This document shows positions 8,424 to 18,393 of a DNA stretch of 64,000 nt, piece by piece. A model generated the notes under the pieces. That model was not told the DNA's origin and did not search any database. It saw nothing but the letters and a program-made list of their open reading frames with translations. The stretch lies in the NCBI GenBank assembly GCA_964473645.1, contig CAYYPW010000002.1, positions 124,001 to 188,000 of the forward strand, read 5' to 3'. Position numbers and translations under genes: made by a program. The DNA is from HdN1 sp964473645 (GTDB taxonomy: Bacteria > Pseudomonadota > Gammaproteobacteria > Pseudomonadales > Ketobacteraceae). How positions within the stretch are numbered: the stretch's first letter is position 1; each line of letters starts with the position of its first letter.

Positions 8424-10571
8424 ATGGGCAACGAAGTGCAAAAGCCAACAGTAGAAGACTGGAAACAACTGGCGACCGAAGAGAGCCGGGGCAAGTCACC
8501 CGACAAACTGGTGTGGAATACCGCCGAAGGCATCGCCATCAAACCCCTCTACACTGCAGAAGATACCGCAAGCCTTCCTTTCGCCGATACGCTGCCAGGT
8601 TTTTCACCGTTTGCGCGTGGCCCCAAAGCCACCATGTACGCAGGTCGTCCCTGGACGATTCGCCAATATGCTGGCTTCTCGACCGCTGAAGAATCCAACG
8701 CGTTTTATCGCAAAAATTTGGCTGCGGGCCAGCAAGGCGCTTCAGTCGCCTTCGACCTCGCCACCCACCGAGGCTATGACTCTGATCACCAACGCGTGAC
8801 TGGCGACGTAGGTAAAGCCGGCGTTGCTATCGATTCGGTCGAAGACATGAAAATTCTGTTTGACCAGATCCCTCTCGACAAAGTCTCGGTCTCCATGACC
8901 ATGAATGGCGCTGTGTTGCCGGTGCTTGCCATGTATGTCGTCGCCGCCGAAGAACAAGGTGTGCCGCAAAACAAGCTGTCAGGCACCATCCAGAATGACA
9001 TCCTGAAAGAATTCATGGTGCGCAACACTTACATCTATCCCCCGAAAGGATCGATGCGCATCATTGCCGACATCATCGGCTATACGGCGCGTAACATGCC
9101 CAAATATAACTCGATCTCCATATCGGGTTACCATATGCAAGAAGCCGGTGCCGACGCCTTGTTGGAACTGGCCTATACGCTGGCGGATGGTCAGGAGTAC
9201 ATCAACACCGCTCTGTCAGCGGGCCTGGATATCGATGATTTTGCACCGCGCTTGTCGTTTTTCTTTGGCATTGGCATGAACTTCTATATGGAGATCGCCA
9301 AGCTGCGTGCGGCGCGTATCCTGTGGGATCGCATCGTTGCCCAGTACAATCCGAAGAAAGCAGAGTCGCGCATGTTGCGTACCCACTGCCAAACATCCGG
9401 CTGGTCGCTCACCGAGCAAGACCCTTACAACAATGTTATCCGCACCACCATTGAAGCCATGGCGGCAGTGTTCGGTGGCACCCAGTCACTGCACACCAAT
9501 GCGTTCGATGAAGCCATTGCCCTGCCTACCGAGTTCTCTGCACGTATCGCACGCAACACCCAGATCGTGATTCAGGAAGAAACCGGCATCACCAAGGTCG
9601 TCGACCCATGGGGCGGTTCTTACATGATGGAATCCTTGACCAACGAGCTGGTCGAGAAAGCCTGGGTGATCATCGAAGACGTTAAAACCCGTGGTGGCAT
9701 GGCACGCCTGATCGAAACCGGTGAGCCCAAACTGCGCATTGAAGAATCAGCGGCGAAGAAACAGGCTCGCATCGACCGTGGCGAAGATGTCATCGTTGGC
9801 GTCAACAAATATCGTCTGGAAAAAGAAGACGCCGTCGAAATTCTCGAAATCGACAACTCAGCTGTGCGTGACTCGCAGATTCGTCGCTTGAAAGAAGTAA
9901 AGGCCAAGCGCGATCAAGCGAAGACCGATGCGGCATTGAGCGCACTCACCCGGTGGGCCGAAACCGGCGAAGGCAACGGTTTAGCGTTGGCCATCGACGC
10001 TGCCCGTGCTCGCGCCACCGTCGGTGAAATCAGCGATGCCATGGAGAAAGTGTTCGGACGTTTCAACGCCAACGCCAAAACCGTTAGCGGCGTGTATGGT
10101 AGTGCCTATCATCAAGACGATAACTGGACGGCAATCAAATCCGACATCGAAGCCTTTGAAGCCAAGCATGGCCGTCGCCCGCGTATGCTGGTCGCTAAAA
10201 TGGGTCAGGATGGCCACGACCGTGGGGCAAAAGTTATCGCTACGGCCTTTGCCGATGTTGGTTTCGACATCGACTTGTCACCGCTCTTTTCAACCCCTGC
10301 TGAAGTTGCCAAACAGGCAATTGAAAACGACGTTCATGTTATCGGCGTTTCATCGCAGGCGGCTGGTCATAAAACGCTGGTGCCCGAACTGATCAACGAA
10401 CTCAAGAAGCAAGGTGCGGACGACATCATCGTTGTGGCTGGCGGAGTGATTCCGCGCCAGGACTATGATTGTCTGTTTGAAGCCGGTGTGAAGGGAGTGT
10501 TTGGGCCAGGCACCCCCGTGCCCGATGCAGCTCGCTCGGTACTTGCAGCGATCAACGCGACGTCGGCTTAA
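8424..10571 (+). CDS. scpA: methylmalonyl-CoA mutase (single-chain, ScpA type)
   Basis: Adenosylcobalamin-dependent interconversion of (R)-methylmalonyl-CoA and succinyl-CoA, used in propionate and odd-chain or branched-chain breakdown. The 715 residues hold a TIM-barrel substrate domain (about 1-560, with YAGRPWTIRQYAGF and HRGYDSDHQR) and a C-terminal cobalamin-binding domain. There the axial ligand His598 sits in GQDGHDRG. As a complete homodimeric type it needs no separate small subunit. The start has AGAGGGTC just upstream. MeaB follows after three bases. No propionyl-CoA carboxylase or epimerase gene lies in the window. Confidence 0.97.
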   Translation: MGNEVQKPTVEDWKQLATEESRGKSPDKLVWNTAEGIAIKPLYTAEDTASLPFADTLPGFSPFARGPKATMYAGRPWTIRQYAGFSTAEESNAFYRKNLAAGQQGASVAFDLATHRGYDSDHQRVTGDVGKAGVAIDSVEDMKILFDQIPLDKVSVSMTMNGAVLPVLAMYVVAAEEQGVPQNKLSGTIQNDILKEFMVRNTYIYPPKGSMRIIADIIGYTARNMPKYNSISISGYHMQEAGADALLELAYTLADGQEYINTALSAGLDIDDFAPRLSFFFGIGMNFYMEIAKLRAARILWDRIVAQYNPKKAESRMLRTHCQTSGWSLTEQDPYNNVIRTTIEAMAAVFGGTQSLHTNAFDEAIALPTEFSARIARNTQIVIQEETGITKVVDPWGGSYMMESLTNELVEKAWVIIEDVKTRGGMARLIETGEPKLRIEESAAKKQARIDRGEDVIVGVNKYRLEKEDAVEILEIDNSAVRDSQIRRLKEVKAKRDQAKTDAALSALTRWAETGEGNGLALAIDAARARATVGEISDAMEKVFGRFNANAKTVSGVYGSAYHQDDNWTAIKSDIEAFEAKHGRRPRMLVAKMGQDGHDRGAKVIATAFADVGFDIDLSPLFSTPAEVAKQAIENDVHVIGVSSQAAGHKTLVPELINELKKQGADDIIVVAGGVIPRQDYDCLFEAGVKGVFGPGTPVPDAARSVLAAINATSA

Positions 10572-10574
10572 ACC

Positions 10575-11540
10575 GTGGCGATCGACATTTCCTCATTGCT
10601 GGGGGGCGCCCGTCGCCCTCTTGCCAAGGCCATTACCCTCGTAGAAAGCCGCCTGGACCAGCATCGCCGCGAAGCGCAGGCATTACTCGAAGCGGTGCTT
10701 CCGCACACGGGCAAGAGCATTCGCATTGGTATTACCGGTGTGCCTGGTGTCGGTAAATCGAGTTTTATCGAGTCGTTTGGTTGCTACCTGATCAATGCCG
10801 GGAAAAAGGTTGCTGTTCTGGCAGTAGACCCGTCCTCGCCGATCACAGGTGGCAGCATTCTCGGCGACAAGACACGCATGGAGCGCCTCAGCCAATCAGA
10901 TTCCGCCTTTATCCGCCCGTCGCCCGCCTCTGGGTCGCTCGGTGGAGTGGCCGAGAAAACCCGTGAAACCATGTTGCTCTGCGAAGCCGCCGGTTACGAG
11001 GTTATCATCGTGGAAACCGTCGGCGTTGGGCAGTCGGAATATGAAGTCGCCGGCATGGTGGATTTCTTTCTGGTGCTGATGCTGCCTAACGCGGGCGACG
11101 AGCTGCAAGGTATTAAAAAAGGCATTCTCGAACTGGCCGATGCCATTGTGGTCAACAAGGCTGACGGTGCCTATGTCACCTCGGCCGAGGTCGCTCGGCG
11201 CCAATATGAAAATGCCCTCCACCTGATGCAGCACAAGCCTTTGTGGACACCCCGTGTCATGACCTGTTCCGCGCTGGAAAACCAGGGCATCGGCAACGTC
11301 TGGGAGATGGTGCAAGCGTTCTACGCTCAAATGCAGGAGGCCGGCGAAATCCAGCATCGTCGCGCCAAGCAAAATAAGGACTGGATGTGGAAGCTGGTTT
11401 ACGAACTGATTAACTATCGACTACAAAATCATACACAAGCAAAAACGCTTGCAGATCAAATGGAAACACGCGTCGTCAAGGACCAGACCACCCCGCTTCT
11501 CGCCGCGCACGGCATTGTTGATGCACTGATTCCCACCTGA
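10575..11540 (+). CDS. meaB: methylmalonyl-CoA mutase chaperone GTPase MeaB
   Basis: G3E-family GTPase that protects methylmalonyl-CoA mutase from inactivation and gates cofactor loading. The 321 residues are typical. Walker A is GVPGVGKSS (Lys61). The switch and base-recognition elements VDPSSP, ETVGVGQSE and NKADG follow in order. It begins with a GTG three bases after the mutase stop, so the two are translationally linked. An older name for the family is ArgK/YgfD. There is no clear terminator behind it. Confidence 0.95.
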   Translation: MAIDISSLLGGARRPLAKAITLVESRLDQHRREAQALLEAVLPHTGKSIRIGITGVPGVGKSSFIESFGCYLINAGKKVAVLAVDPSSPITGGSILGDKTRMERLSQSDSAFIRPSPASGSLGGVAEKTRETMLLCEAAGYEVIIVETVGVGQSEYEVAGMVDFFLVLMLPNAGDELQGIKKGILELADAIVVNKADGAYVTSAEVARRQYENALHLMQHKPLWTPRVMTCSALENQGIGNVWEMVQAFYAQMQEAGEIQHRRAKQNKDWMWKLVYELINYRLQNHTQAKTLADQMETRVVKDQTTPLLAAHGIVDALIPT

Positions 11541-11657
11541 AACATCACCTTTTGTGCCCCTGCCGGGCGCAAGAGTGTGAAAATTCAATACTTTACGCGT
11601 TAACGGTAGCGATCGACGCCTCGTCTGGTACAGTTGTGCCCGCTCGCCTGAAGTTAA

Positions 11658-11686
11658 TTGAATAGGCCGAAGTAAACATTCATAAT
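11658..11686 (+). promoter_or_regulatory. putative sigma-70 promoter of the DUF1631 gene
   Basis: TTGAAT and CATAAT are separated by 17 bases, about 60 bases upstream of the start at 11748, in an AT-rich stretch between meaB and the next gene. Motif-based only. It could drive the DUF1631 gene and the prsK gene that follows. Confidence 0.4.
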
Positions 11687-11747
11687 ACACTTATAACAAA
11701 GTGCACCTGTTAATAAGTGCATAGTTCACCTTAATGGAAGAGTCGGT

Positions 11748-14021
11748 ATGAATTGGGATCAGGATCGCAAACTGCACAGTGGGGACCCAACCAATAATGG
11801 ATCATTCACCGGGGGCAGCAATGTTACGCTGGCTCTCCCGGCAGCTTTGCGGCAGGTGAAAGAGAACGTCCAGAGCATTTTGCTCAACCATATCAATACG
11901 TTTTTTAGCTCCTGCGATGATCTCTTCTTCGATCTTGCGAAAAAAGCCGCCAACAACAAAGAGCAAAATCTCTACTTCGACTCGATGCGCGAAGTGCGAA
12001 TTCGCAAGAACGATGTTATCAACAATTTTAAGCGCGAGTACGAGACGCTCTTCAAAGATCTGAGCAAGGCCAAGGTGGCAACCGAAGAAACGCGCCCCAC
12101 CATGGAAACCCTCAACCTGGTGGCCAATGACGAAATGGAACAAAACGTCGCCATTTCAGGCATTGTTGGTAAAGCTCGTGCAACCTATCAGGAAGAGCTA
12201 TACCACCTCACCTGCCGCCTCGATTACCTGCTGCAGAACATCAAGGTCAACGAATCCAATAACCCGCTTGATCCCGCGCAGTTGTGCAGCTCCTTTAGCC
12301 GCGCACTCAAACCGTTAGATGTAGAATTTACCGCCCGCATTATTTTGCTCAAGCAATTCGATCGCGTGGTCGTCAAGGAATTTGGTCAAGTTTATCGCTT
12401 GGCCAACGAACTGCTTATTGCCTCCGGCATACTGCCCAAAATCCGCAACAGTATCGTCAACCCGCAAATCGGAATGAGTGCGGGCATCAAAGCGGTCGCC
12501 GATACGGGGACAGCGGCTGCGTTGGCTGGTGAGCAAGGTAGCCTCGATGCTGCCATGGACAGCGTTCGTGCCTACGAAATGGTCACAAACATGATCGGGG
12601 CCATGCGTAGCATGGGCGTTACACTCCCCAATGACATTCGCAATTTGTATCGCGATATGCCCATGGGGCCCGTGTTGCCAGCGTCTGAACTGCAGGGTTT
12701 TTTGTCCTCGCAGCAGAATCATTTTACCGGTGGTGATGGTACTCCGCTGGACCTTCGCCAGTTGATTTTCAATGGTCTGGTGGCGATGGGCCAACCCGAC
12801 CAACCACGTAGTCTGGAACAGGCTGATGAAGACATCATCAACCTGGTAGCCATGTTTTTCGATTTCGTGCTGGATGACAGCAGTTTGCCGGTGCCAATCC
12901 AGGCACTTGTCGCTCGACTGCAGATTCCCGTATTGAAAGTCGCGCTAAACGACAATACGTTTTTCAGCAACCAAAATCACGCGGTCAGACGTTTTATCAA
13001 CGAAATCGCCGCCGCCAGTATCGGCTGGGATGATAGCGACAAAGAGCGCCAGGACAATCTCTTTGAGATCACCGAGCGCCTCGTTCATAAGATCCTCAAC
13101 TCGTTCCAGGGCGACGTACATCTTTTTGATGAATGCTATGATGAACTGAAAAGTTTTGTTGCTGAAGAACAGAAACGTGCGTCTCTGGTTGAGAAACGCA
13201 CCAGCGAAGCCGCTGTGGGCAAAGCCAAAATGGATCACGCGCGGGGTCAGGTGCAAAAAATGCTCTGGAACCGTTTGCACGATACTTCTCTACCGACCGC
13301 AGTCTGGGATTTGCTGGTAAACGACTGGCAAAAGCTATTGATACACACCCTGCTCAAGTATGGGCAAGATTGTCAGGAATGGGTAGACGCCATTCAGTTC
13401 GTTGACGATATCTGCTGGTTCTGTGCTCGTCACAGTGACGAGAAATCTCGTCAACGTATGACGCGCCTACTGCCATTACTGCTCACGCGCGCTGAAAACG
13501 GCTACAAGCGTTTGTCGATTCCTGAGGATAGCGCGAATAGCCGAGTGGAACGCCTGCGTTCGTTTCTCGATTCACTCATCAAGGGCAATAATGTACCGCC
13601 CTACCATGCGATCACGGCCGAATTCCTGCTCGAATTGGGGCAAAATGAAAGTGCCGCCGGTAAGTCATGGAAAGAGATGACCGCTTTGGAGCGTCAGCAG
13701 ATCAAGCATCAGGCGATCACCTATGAATTCCTGAAAAAGGCGGATGAACTCCGTGTGGGAAGCTGGGTGACCTATACAACCAACGATACAGGCCGCACTA
13801 CACGCTGCAAACTGGCCGCAAAAATCGATGCGACTGAGCAGCTGGTGTTTGTAAACCGGTTTGGATTCAAGTTACTCGAAAAATCAAAGCGCCAGTTCGC
13901 GCAGGATATGCAATTAGGACAAGTCAAATTACTGGAATCCGGTCTAATATTTGACAGGGCCATGAGCAATATTGCCACCAGCCTGAAAAAAATCAGTCCC
14001 CCCGGACGACAGGTTTCTTGA
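11748..14021 (+). CDS. DUF1631 family protein
   Basis: A 757-residue soluble protein of the DUF1631 family, whose biochemical role is unknown. There is no signal peptide or membrane segment. The body is mostly helical and charged. The N-terminal part (about 20-110) has the family-typical heptad-rich segment, with a long helical core after it. The C-terminal 70 residues look like a small beta-rich module beginning GSWVTYTTNDTG and continuing LVFVNRFGFKLL. A module of the same pattern recurs in the large protein encoded at 25893-29771. It is followed by prsK after 60 bases on the same strand, so it may belong to the same regulatory unit. The start has GGAAGAG upstream. Confidence 0.85.
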   Translation: MNWDQDRKLHSGDPTNNGSFTGGSNVTLALPAALRQVKENVQSILLNHINTFFSSCDDLFFDLAKKAANNKEQNLYFDSMREVRIRKNDVINNFKREYETLFKDLSKAKVATEETRPTMETLNLVANDEMEQNVAISGIVGKARATYQEELYHLTCRLDYLLQNIKVNESNNPLDPAQLCSSFSRALKPLDVEFTARIILLKQFDRVVVKEFGQVYRLANELLIASGILPKIRNSIVNPQIGMSAGIKAVADTGTAAALAGEQGSLDAAMDSVRAYEMVTNMIGAMRSMGVTLPNDIRNLYRDMPMGPVLPASELQGFLSSQQNHFTGGDGTPLDLRQLIFNGLVAMGQPDQPRSLEQADEDIINLVAMFFDFVLDDSSLPVPIQALVARLQIPVLKVALNDNTFFSNQNHAVRRFINEIAAASIGWDDSDKERQDNLFEITERLVHKILNSFQGDVHLFDECYDELKSFVAEEQKRASLVEKRTSEAAVGKAKMDHARGQVQKMLWNRLHDTSLPTAVWDLLVNDWQKLLIHTLLKYGQDCQEWVDAIQFVDDICWFCARHSDEKSRQRMTRLLPLLLTRAENGYKRLSIPEDSANSRVERLRSFLDSLIKGNNVPPYHAITAEFLLELGQNESAAGKSWKEMTALERQQIKHQAITYEFLKKADELRVGSWVTYTTNDTGRTTRCKLAAKIDATEQLVFVNRFGFKLLEKSKRQFAQDMQLGQVKLLESGLIFDRAMSNIATSLKKISPPGRQVS

Positions 14022-14081
14022 TAAAGAGAACCTGATAACTAGATCCCGATAACAGCTCCTAATCACAAAAAACTGGCCTAG

Positions 14082-16172
14082 ATGCAGCCTCTCGATCATT
14101 TAACTTTCGTCAGCTATGCGGGAGGCGCCGCTCTTAATTTCTGTGTTTTCATTGTTGGCCTGATCCTCGCGTTCAGGCGACAGGTTCACCCCTCCTTTCT
14201 AATAGCCAGTCTGGCCAGCACTGCCTGGTGCATGATTTATGCGGGCAGTGCTGTCTATTTCCCGCTCACACCAATGGATGTGCTGATGACTGAGTCCATC
14301 CGTTATGGTGTGTGGCTCTATTGTTTGTTGCGCACCATACGCTTCCATTCGGGCAAACAAGTGCCCCGCAAAATTTACTTTGCTCTCATGATGATCTGGG
14401 CGTTTGTGTTCATGAGTGGGTATCTATCCATCTCGGCACAGCAGGAACAGGCATTCTGGCTCGACAATATGTCGCTGGCCTGGAACAGTTTGCTGATGGC
14501 GATTCTTTGCATTGTGGGCGTTGAACAACTGTTTCGAAATGCCCCTCATGCGCGCATGGCAAAGGTGCTTTCGGTGGGTGTGGGCGCCATCATGGCGTTT
14601 GATCTTTATTTGTTTGCACAAACCTTGATCATGCAAGGCACAGCCATTGAACTCTGGAATGCTCGTGGTCTGGTAGGCGGCACCAGCGCGATGATACTCG
14701 CAGTAGGTTTGCTGGCGACTGCGTCCCAGGGCGAGATGCATGCACGTGTATCCATTTCGCGCCCTATCGTGTTTTACACCACCAGCCTAACCACCGCAGG
14801 GTTCTTCTTGGCACTGATGGCAGCCGGTGGATATTACATCAAACATTACGGTGGCGATTGGGGAACGATTTTACAAATCGTGCTGATCTTCACGGCACTG
14901 ATGCTCGTCGCTATTGTTTTCGTGTCTGAGAGCGTCAGAACGCGCTTGTCCGTCATTGTCGACAAACATTTCTTTCACCATAAATATGACTATCGTGTGG
15001 AGTGGCTGAAACTCATCAACTACCTCTCAGAACCCACCGATGAAGATTTGGATAAACGTGCACTACGCGCGGTAACGGGCATGTTTCGTAGCCCCGGCGG
15101 CTGTCTTTGGGTGGATAATCACTATGGTAAATTCATTCCGGTGGCAGCGATCAATATGGATCTGCCCTCAATCATGCTGGAAGAACCGGATAACAGCGAG
15201 TTCAGTCGTATTCTGTCTGAACACGATTGGGTGTTTGTGCCTTCGGCGTCAGAAAATGACGAACTGAGTAATTACAACGATACGTTACCAGCTTGGGTCA
15301 AACAGATACACAAGCTCTGGCTGATCATGCCACTCAAAATTGAACAGCGGTTGTATGGTTTTATATTGCTGGCATCACCTGGGCATGTTGAACGTTTATC
15401 GTGGGAAGATTTGGATCTATTGAAAACGGTGGGACGTCAGGTCGCGAGTTACTTATCGCGTCACGAAGCCGCTGAGCTGCTGGCCCAGTCCAAGCAATTT
15501 GAGGCCTATAACAAACTCACGGCCTTTATCATGCATGATTTAAAGAATCTAATCGCGCAGCAAGCGCTGGTGGTTGAGAACGCCAACAAGCACAAAGAAA
15601 ATCCGGCTTTTATTGAAGATGCCATCAACACGATCGACAACTCGGTCAAACGCATGAGCAATCTGCTGAAGAAACTTCAGCAGAAACAACCTTCATCCAG
15701 TATTACCTTCGACATCAAGAAAATCCTGATCGAAGCGGTGAAGAAATGCCAGTCTAAAAATCCTCGCCCCTCGCTTAGATTGAACGATGGCAGTATGATG
15801 GTCACCACTGACCAGGATCATCTGGAAATGATCTTCACCCACATCATCAAAAATGCCCAGGAAGCTACCGATCCGGGGGGATTTGTTGATGTCACACTGT
15901 ACGAAAAAAATGACAACGCAGTGATCGAGGTTGAGGATAACGGTGAGGGTATGGACGCCGACTTTATCAAGAATCGTTTGTTCCGCCCCTTTGATACGAC
16001 CAAATCAGGAAAAGGCATGGGCATCGGGGTTTACCAGACGCGAGAATTCATTCGCAGTCTGGGTGGCGATGTCTCGGTACACAGCACCCCGAAAGTGGGC
16101 ACAGTATTCAAAATAACCATTCCGTTGGCCACCGACAGCGGATATGCAATGGTGCAAACAAGTAATGAGTGA
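14082..16172 (+). CDS. prsK: PEP-CTERM system sensor histidine kinase PrsK
   Basis: Membrane sensor kinase of the exosortase-associated PrsK/PrsR pair. The N-terminal ~290 residues form seven or eight hydrophobic segments. A GAF-like domain lies at about 310-465. The phosphoacceptor segment has His485 in MHDLKNLI. The ATPase domain has an N-box at about 590 (KNAQEA) and the G boxes DNGEGM and GKGMGIGVY at about 620-650. The length of 696 fits the family. The 3' end overlaps the prsR start by eight bases, so the pair is translationally coupled. The signal sensed is unknown. Identification of the family comes from the domain order and the prsR/prsT neighbours. Confidence 0.92.
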   Translation: MQPLDHLTFVSYAGGAALNFCVFIVGLILAFRRQVHPSFLIASLASTAWCMIYAGSAVYFPLTPMDVLMTESIRYGVWLYCLLRTIRFHSGKQVPRKIYFALMMIWAFVFMSGYLSISAQQEQAFWLDNMSLAWNSLLMAILCIVGVEQLFRNAPHARMAKVLSVGVGAIMAFDLYLFAQTLIMQGTAIELWNARGLVGGTSAMILAVGLLATASQGEMHARVSISRPIVFYTTSLTTAGFFLALMAAGGYYIKHYGGDWGTILQIVLIFTALMLVAIVFVSESVRTRLSVIVDKHFFHHKYDYRVEWLKLINYLSEPTDEDLDKRALRAVTGMFRSPGGCLWVDNHYGKFIPVAAINMDLPSIMLEEPDNSEFSRILSEHDWVFVPSASENDELSNYNDTLPAWVKQIHKLWLIMPLKIEQRLYGFILLASPGHVERLSWEDLDLLKTVGRQVASYLSRHEAAELLAQSKQFEAYNKLTAFIMHDLKNLIAQQALVVENANKHKENPAFIEDAINTIDNSVKRMSNLLKKLQQKQPSSSITFDIKKILIEAVKKCQSKNPRPSLRLNDGSMMVTTDQDHLEMIFTHIIKNAQEATDPGGFVDVTLYEKNDNAVIEVEDNGEGMDADFIKNRLFRPFDTTKSGKGMGIGVYQTREFIRSLGGDVSVHSTPKVGTVFKITIPLATDSGYAMVQTSNE

Positions 16173-17535
16173 GAAGAACAACACCCTTTTAATCGTCGAG
16201 GATGACGCAGGCCTGCGTAGTCAGTTACGTTGGCACTTCGACCAGTACCATGTCGTGGTCGCTGAAGATCGAACGGCGGCTATTGCTGCGGTGCGACGTG
16301 AGCAACCGGCGGTAATTTTGCAGGATCTGGGGCTTCCTCCTGATGAAGAAGGCGTCGAAGAGGGTTTTCGTACGATCAAGGAAGTCATCACGCTGGCACC
16401 TGCCACCAAAATTATAGTGGTGACCGGCTACCATGACTACGAAAACGCACTGCGTGCGATCGCGCTTGGCGCCTATGATTTCTATCAAAAGCCGGTAGAC
16501 ACAAACACCCTCGATTTAATTGTGCAGCGCGCGTTCCAGCTTTACGATTTGGAAACCGAAAACCGCCGCCTCAACAACACACAATCGTCACCGCTCGCTG
16601 GCGTGATTGCATCTGATCCCGTGATGTTGCGTGTGTGTCGAACGGTTGAAAAAGTCGCTCCCGCTACAGTGACCTGCCTGATTCTTGGTGAATCGGGTAC
16701 CGGCAAAGAGGTCATTGCGCGTGGCATTCACAATCTCAGCCCGAGAAATGCCGCAAGATTTGTGGCCATCAACTGTGCTGCCGTCCCTGAAAACCTGATG
16801 GAAAGCGAGTTGTTTGGCTATGAAAAAGGTGCGTTCACGGGTGCAGTGAAACGTACTCCAGGCAAAATTGAAACAGCAAACAAGGGCACACTGTTTCTTG
16901 ACGAAATTGGTGACATGCCCTTGCCATTGCAAGCCAAATTATTGCGTTTTTTACAGGAACGCGTCATTGAACGCCTGGGCGGGCGAGAAGAAATCCCCGT
17001 GGACGTTCGTGTTGTGTGCGCCACTAACAAGAATCTGCAAAAAATGGTGAGCCAAGGCACGTTTCGCGAAGATCTTTATTATCGTATCAGCGAACTCGTC
17101 ATTAACCTCCCGCCTCTGCGCGAGCGTGCTGCGGACAAAGTGTTGCTTGCTCGTCACCTGTTAAAAAAATACGTTGAAGAACAGCATCGATCCATTAAGG
17201 GCTTTTCACCCGATGCAACCACTGCCATCGAAAATTACGAATGGCCCGGTAACGTCAGGGAAATGGAAAACAAAATCAAACGCGCAGTCATCATGTGTGA
17301 AGGCAAGCAGATTACTGCTGCTGATATTGGTTTGGAATCAGGCGACCAGTTAAGCATCAACCTGCGTCAGGTTCGCCAGGAAGCCGAGGTCAACGCGATA
17401 AAAAAAGCCTTGTCGCTGGCCGATGGAAATGTGTCAAATGCCGCACGTTTGCTCGGCATTACTCGACCGACGCTCTATGATTTACTCAAAAAATATGAGA
17501 TCCAGTTCACAGAATCTCCGCAGTCGCATGACTGA
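16165..17535 (+). CDS. prsR: sigma-54 response regulator PrsR
   Basis: Response regulator and sigma-54 activator paired with PrsK; known family members drive genes of PEP-CTERM/exosortase systems. Receiver domain 1-125 with phosphoacceptor Asp54 in LQDLGLPPDEEG. AAA+ domain about 145-375 with Walker A GESGTGKE at 175-182 and the sigma-54 contact loop GAFTGA at 222-227. The Fis-type helix-turn-helix at the end includes NVSNAARLLGITRPTLYDLL. I chose the ATG overlapping the prsK stop (ATGAGTGA), giving 456 residues; an ATG seven codons earlier is possible. No convincing -24/-12 promoter could be found in the neighbouring intergenic regions. Confidence 0.93.
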   Translation: MSEKNNTLLIVEDDAGLRSQLRWHFDQYHVVVAEDRTAAIAAVRREQPAVILQDLGLPPDEEGVEEGFRTIKEVITLAPATKIIVVTGYHDYENALRAIALGAYDFYQKPVDTNTLDLIVQRAFQLYDLETENRRLNNTQSSPLAGVIASDPVMLRVCRTVEKVAPATVTCLILGESGTGKEVIARGIHNLSPRNAARFVAINCAAVPENLMESELFGYEKGAFTGAVKRTPGKIETANKGTLFLDEIGDMPLPLQAKLLRFLQERVIERLGGREEIPVDVRVVCATNKNLQKMVSQGTFREDLYYRISELVINLPPLRERAADKVLLARHLLKKYVEEQHRSIKGFSPDATTAIENYEWPGNVREMENKIKRAVIMCEGKQITAADIGLESGDQLSINLRQVRQEAEVNAIKKALSLADGNVSNAARLLGITRPTLYDLLKKYEIQFTESPQSHD

Positions 17536-17573
17536 TAAAACTGCGGCAATTAAAGCGCAAGAAAGCCCACCAC

Positions 17574-17592
17574 GGAGCACGCAAAGTGCTCC
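17574..17592 (+). terminator. hairpin after prsR, possible terminator
   Basis: A perfect 7-base stem GGAGCAC / GTGCTCC with a GCAAA loop, about 40 bases after the prsR stop. It lacks a run of T, so termination is uncertain. Confidence 0.35.
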
Positions 17593-17724
17593 TGTTATCG
17601 CTCACAATTTGAACTAACCCGCAGTTCGCACATTTGCACCCTGTACCTGGTTTCCGATTTTCAATCACTGACTACCCTTGGACTTAGACGAGTTCAATTT
17701 TGCAGTTTGTAGTCAGGTATCATC

Positions 17725-18279
17725 ATGAAAATCGCGAAGCAGTTAGTATTGGCTCTCGGTATCGTATCTCTGGCGGCTTGTGGTGGCGGCAGTGGAAGTG
17801 GCGAACCAGGAGCAACGGCTCCGATCAGCAATGACGTAGAAAATGTATCTACAAACACGGGTACCAGTGCGGGGAACACCAGCGGCACCAGTAGCACAGA
17901 CGGTACTTCAACAACCTCAACCACCACCGACACCCCCACCAGCAGCACCCCCAACACCAGTGGCAATGCAACCGATACCGAACCCAGTACCGCGCCTTCG
18001 GCTCCAGTTGCAAGCAACGATGTTGCACTCACCTGGGACATCCCGGCCGTGCGTGAAGATGGTTCTTATCTAGCCGTATATGAAATTGGTGGCTATGAGC
18101 TTCGCTATTCCAAAGACAATAGCAATATGGAAACGGTGGTTCATATCGATGACGCGCAAACCACCGACTGGGTGCTTGAAAATGCCGAACCCGGCTATTA
18201 TGAGTTCACTATCGCGACCATAGATTCAGATGGTGTATACAGCCAGTATTCCGCACCTGCTTCGAAAACAATCGAATAA
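17725..18279 (+). CDS. lipoprotein with fibronectin type III-like domain
   Basis: A 184-residue predicted lipoprotein. The signal peptide ends in the lipobox LAAC with Cys19. A glycine-rich linker and a low-complexity Ser/Thr/Pro-rich stalk fill about 20-95. The C-terminal ~90 residues fold plausibly as a fibronectin III domain (VALTWDIP, YELRYS, EFTIATID, YSAPASKTI). It probably sits on a membrane surface, displaying the domain on a flexible stalk. It lies between prsR and prsT, which suggests a link to the prs system, and it is followed by a strong terminator. The start is supported by CAGG 8 bases upstream. The precise role is unknown. Confidence 0.85.
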   Translation: MKIAKQLVLALGIVSLAACGGGSGSGEPGATAPISNDVENVSTNTGTSAGNTSGTSSTDGTSTTSTTTDTPTSSTPNTSGNATDTEPSTAPSAPVASNDVALTWDIPAVREDGSYLAVYEIGGYELRYSKDNSNMETVVHIDDAQTTDWVLENAEPGYYEFTIATIDSDGVYSQYSAPASKTIE

Positions 18280-18302
18280 GTAAGTTCCCTTCCTGTTTGG
18301 GT

Positions 18303-18327
18303 AAAAGCACCTCCTGAAGGTGCTTTT
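18303..18327 (+). terminator. rho-independent terminator
   Basis: Stem AAAAGCACCT / AGGTGCTTTT with a 5-base loop, followed by further T. It ends the fibronectin-domain lipoprotein transcript and separates it from prsT. Confidence 0.85.
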
Positions 18328-18375
18328 TTCCGTTGCTTTCGTCTTGCACCGCTGATAGTTTTTCCGTCAGGTATC

Positions 18376-18393
18376 ACCAAAGACAACTTTGGT
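18376..18393. repeat. small inverted repeat in the prsT leader
   Basis: ACCAAAG-ACAA-CTTTGGT is a perfect 7-base inverted repeat, followed by a T-rich stretch and ending 34 bases before the prsT start. It could be an attenuator, an operator or chance. Confidence 0.35.
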
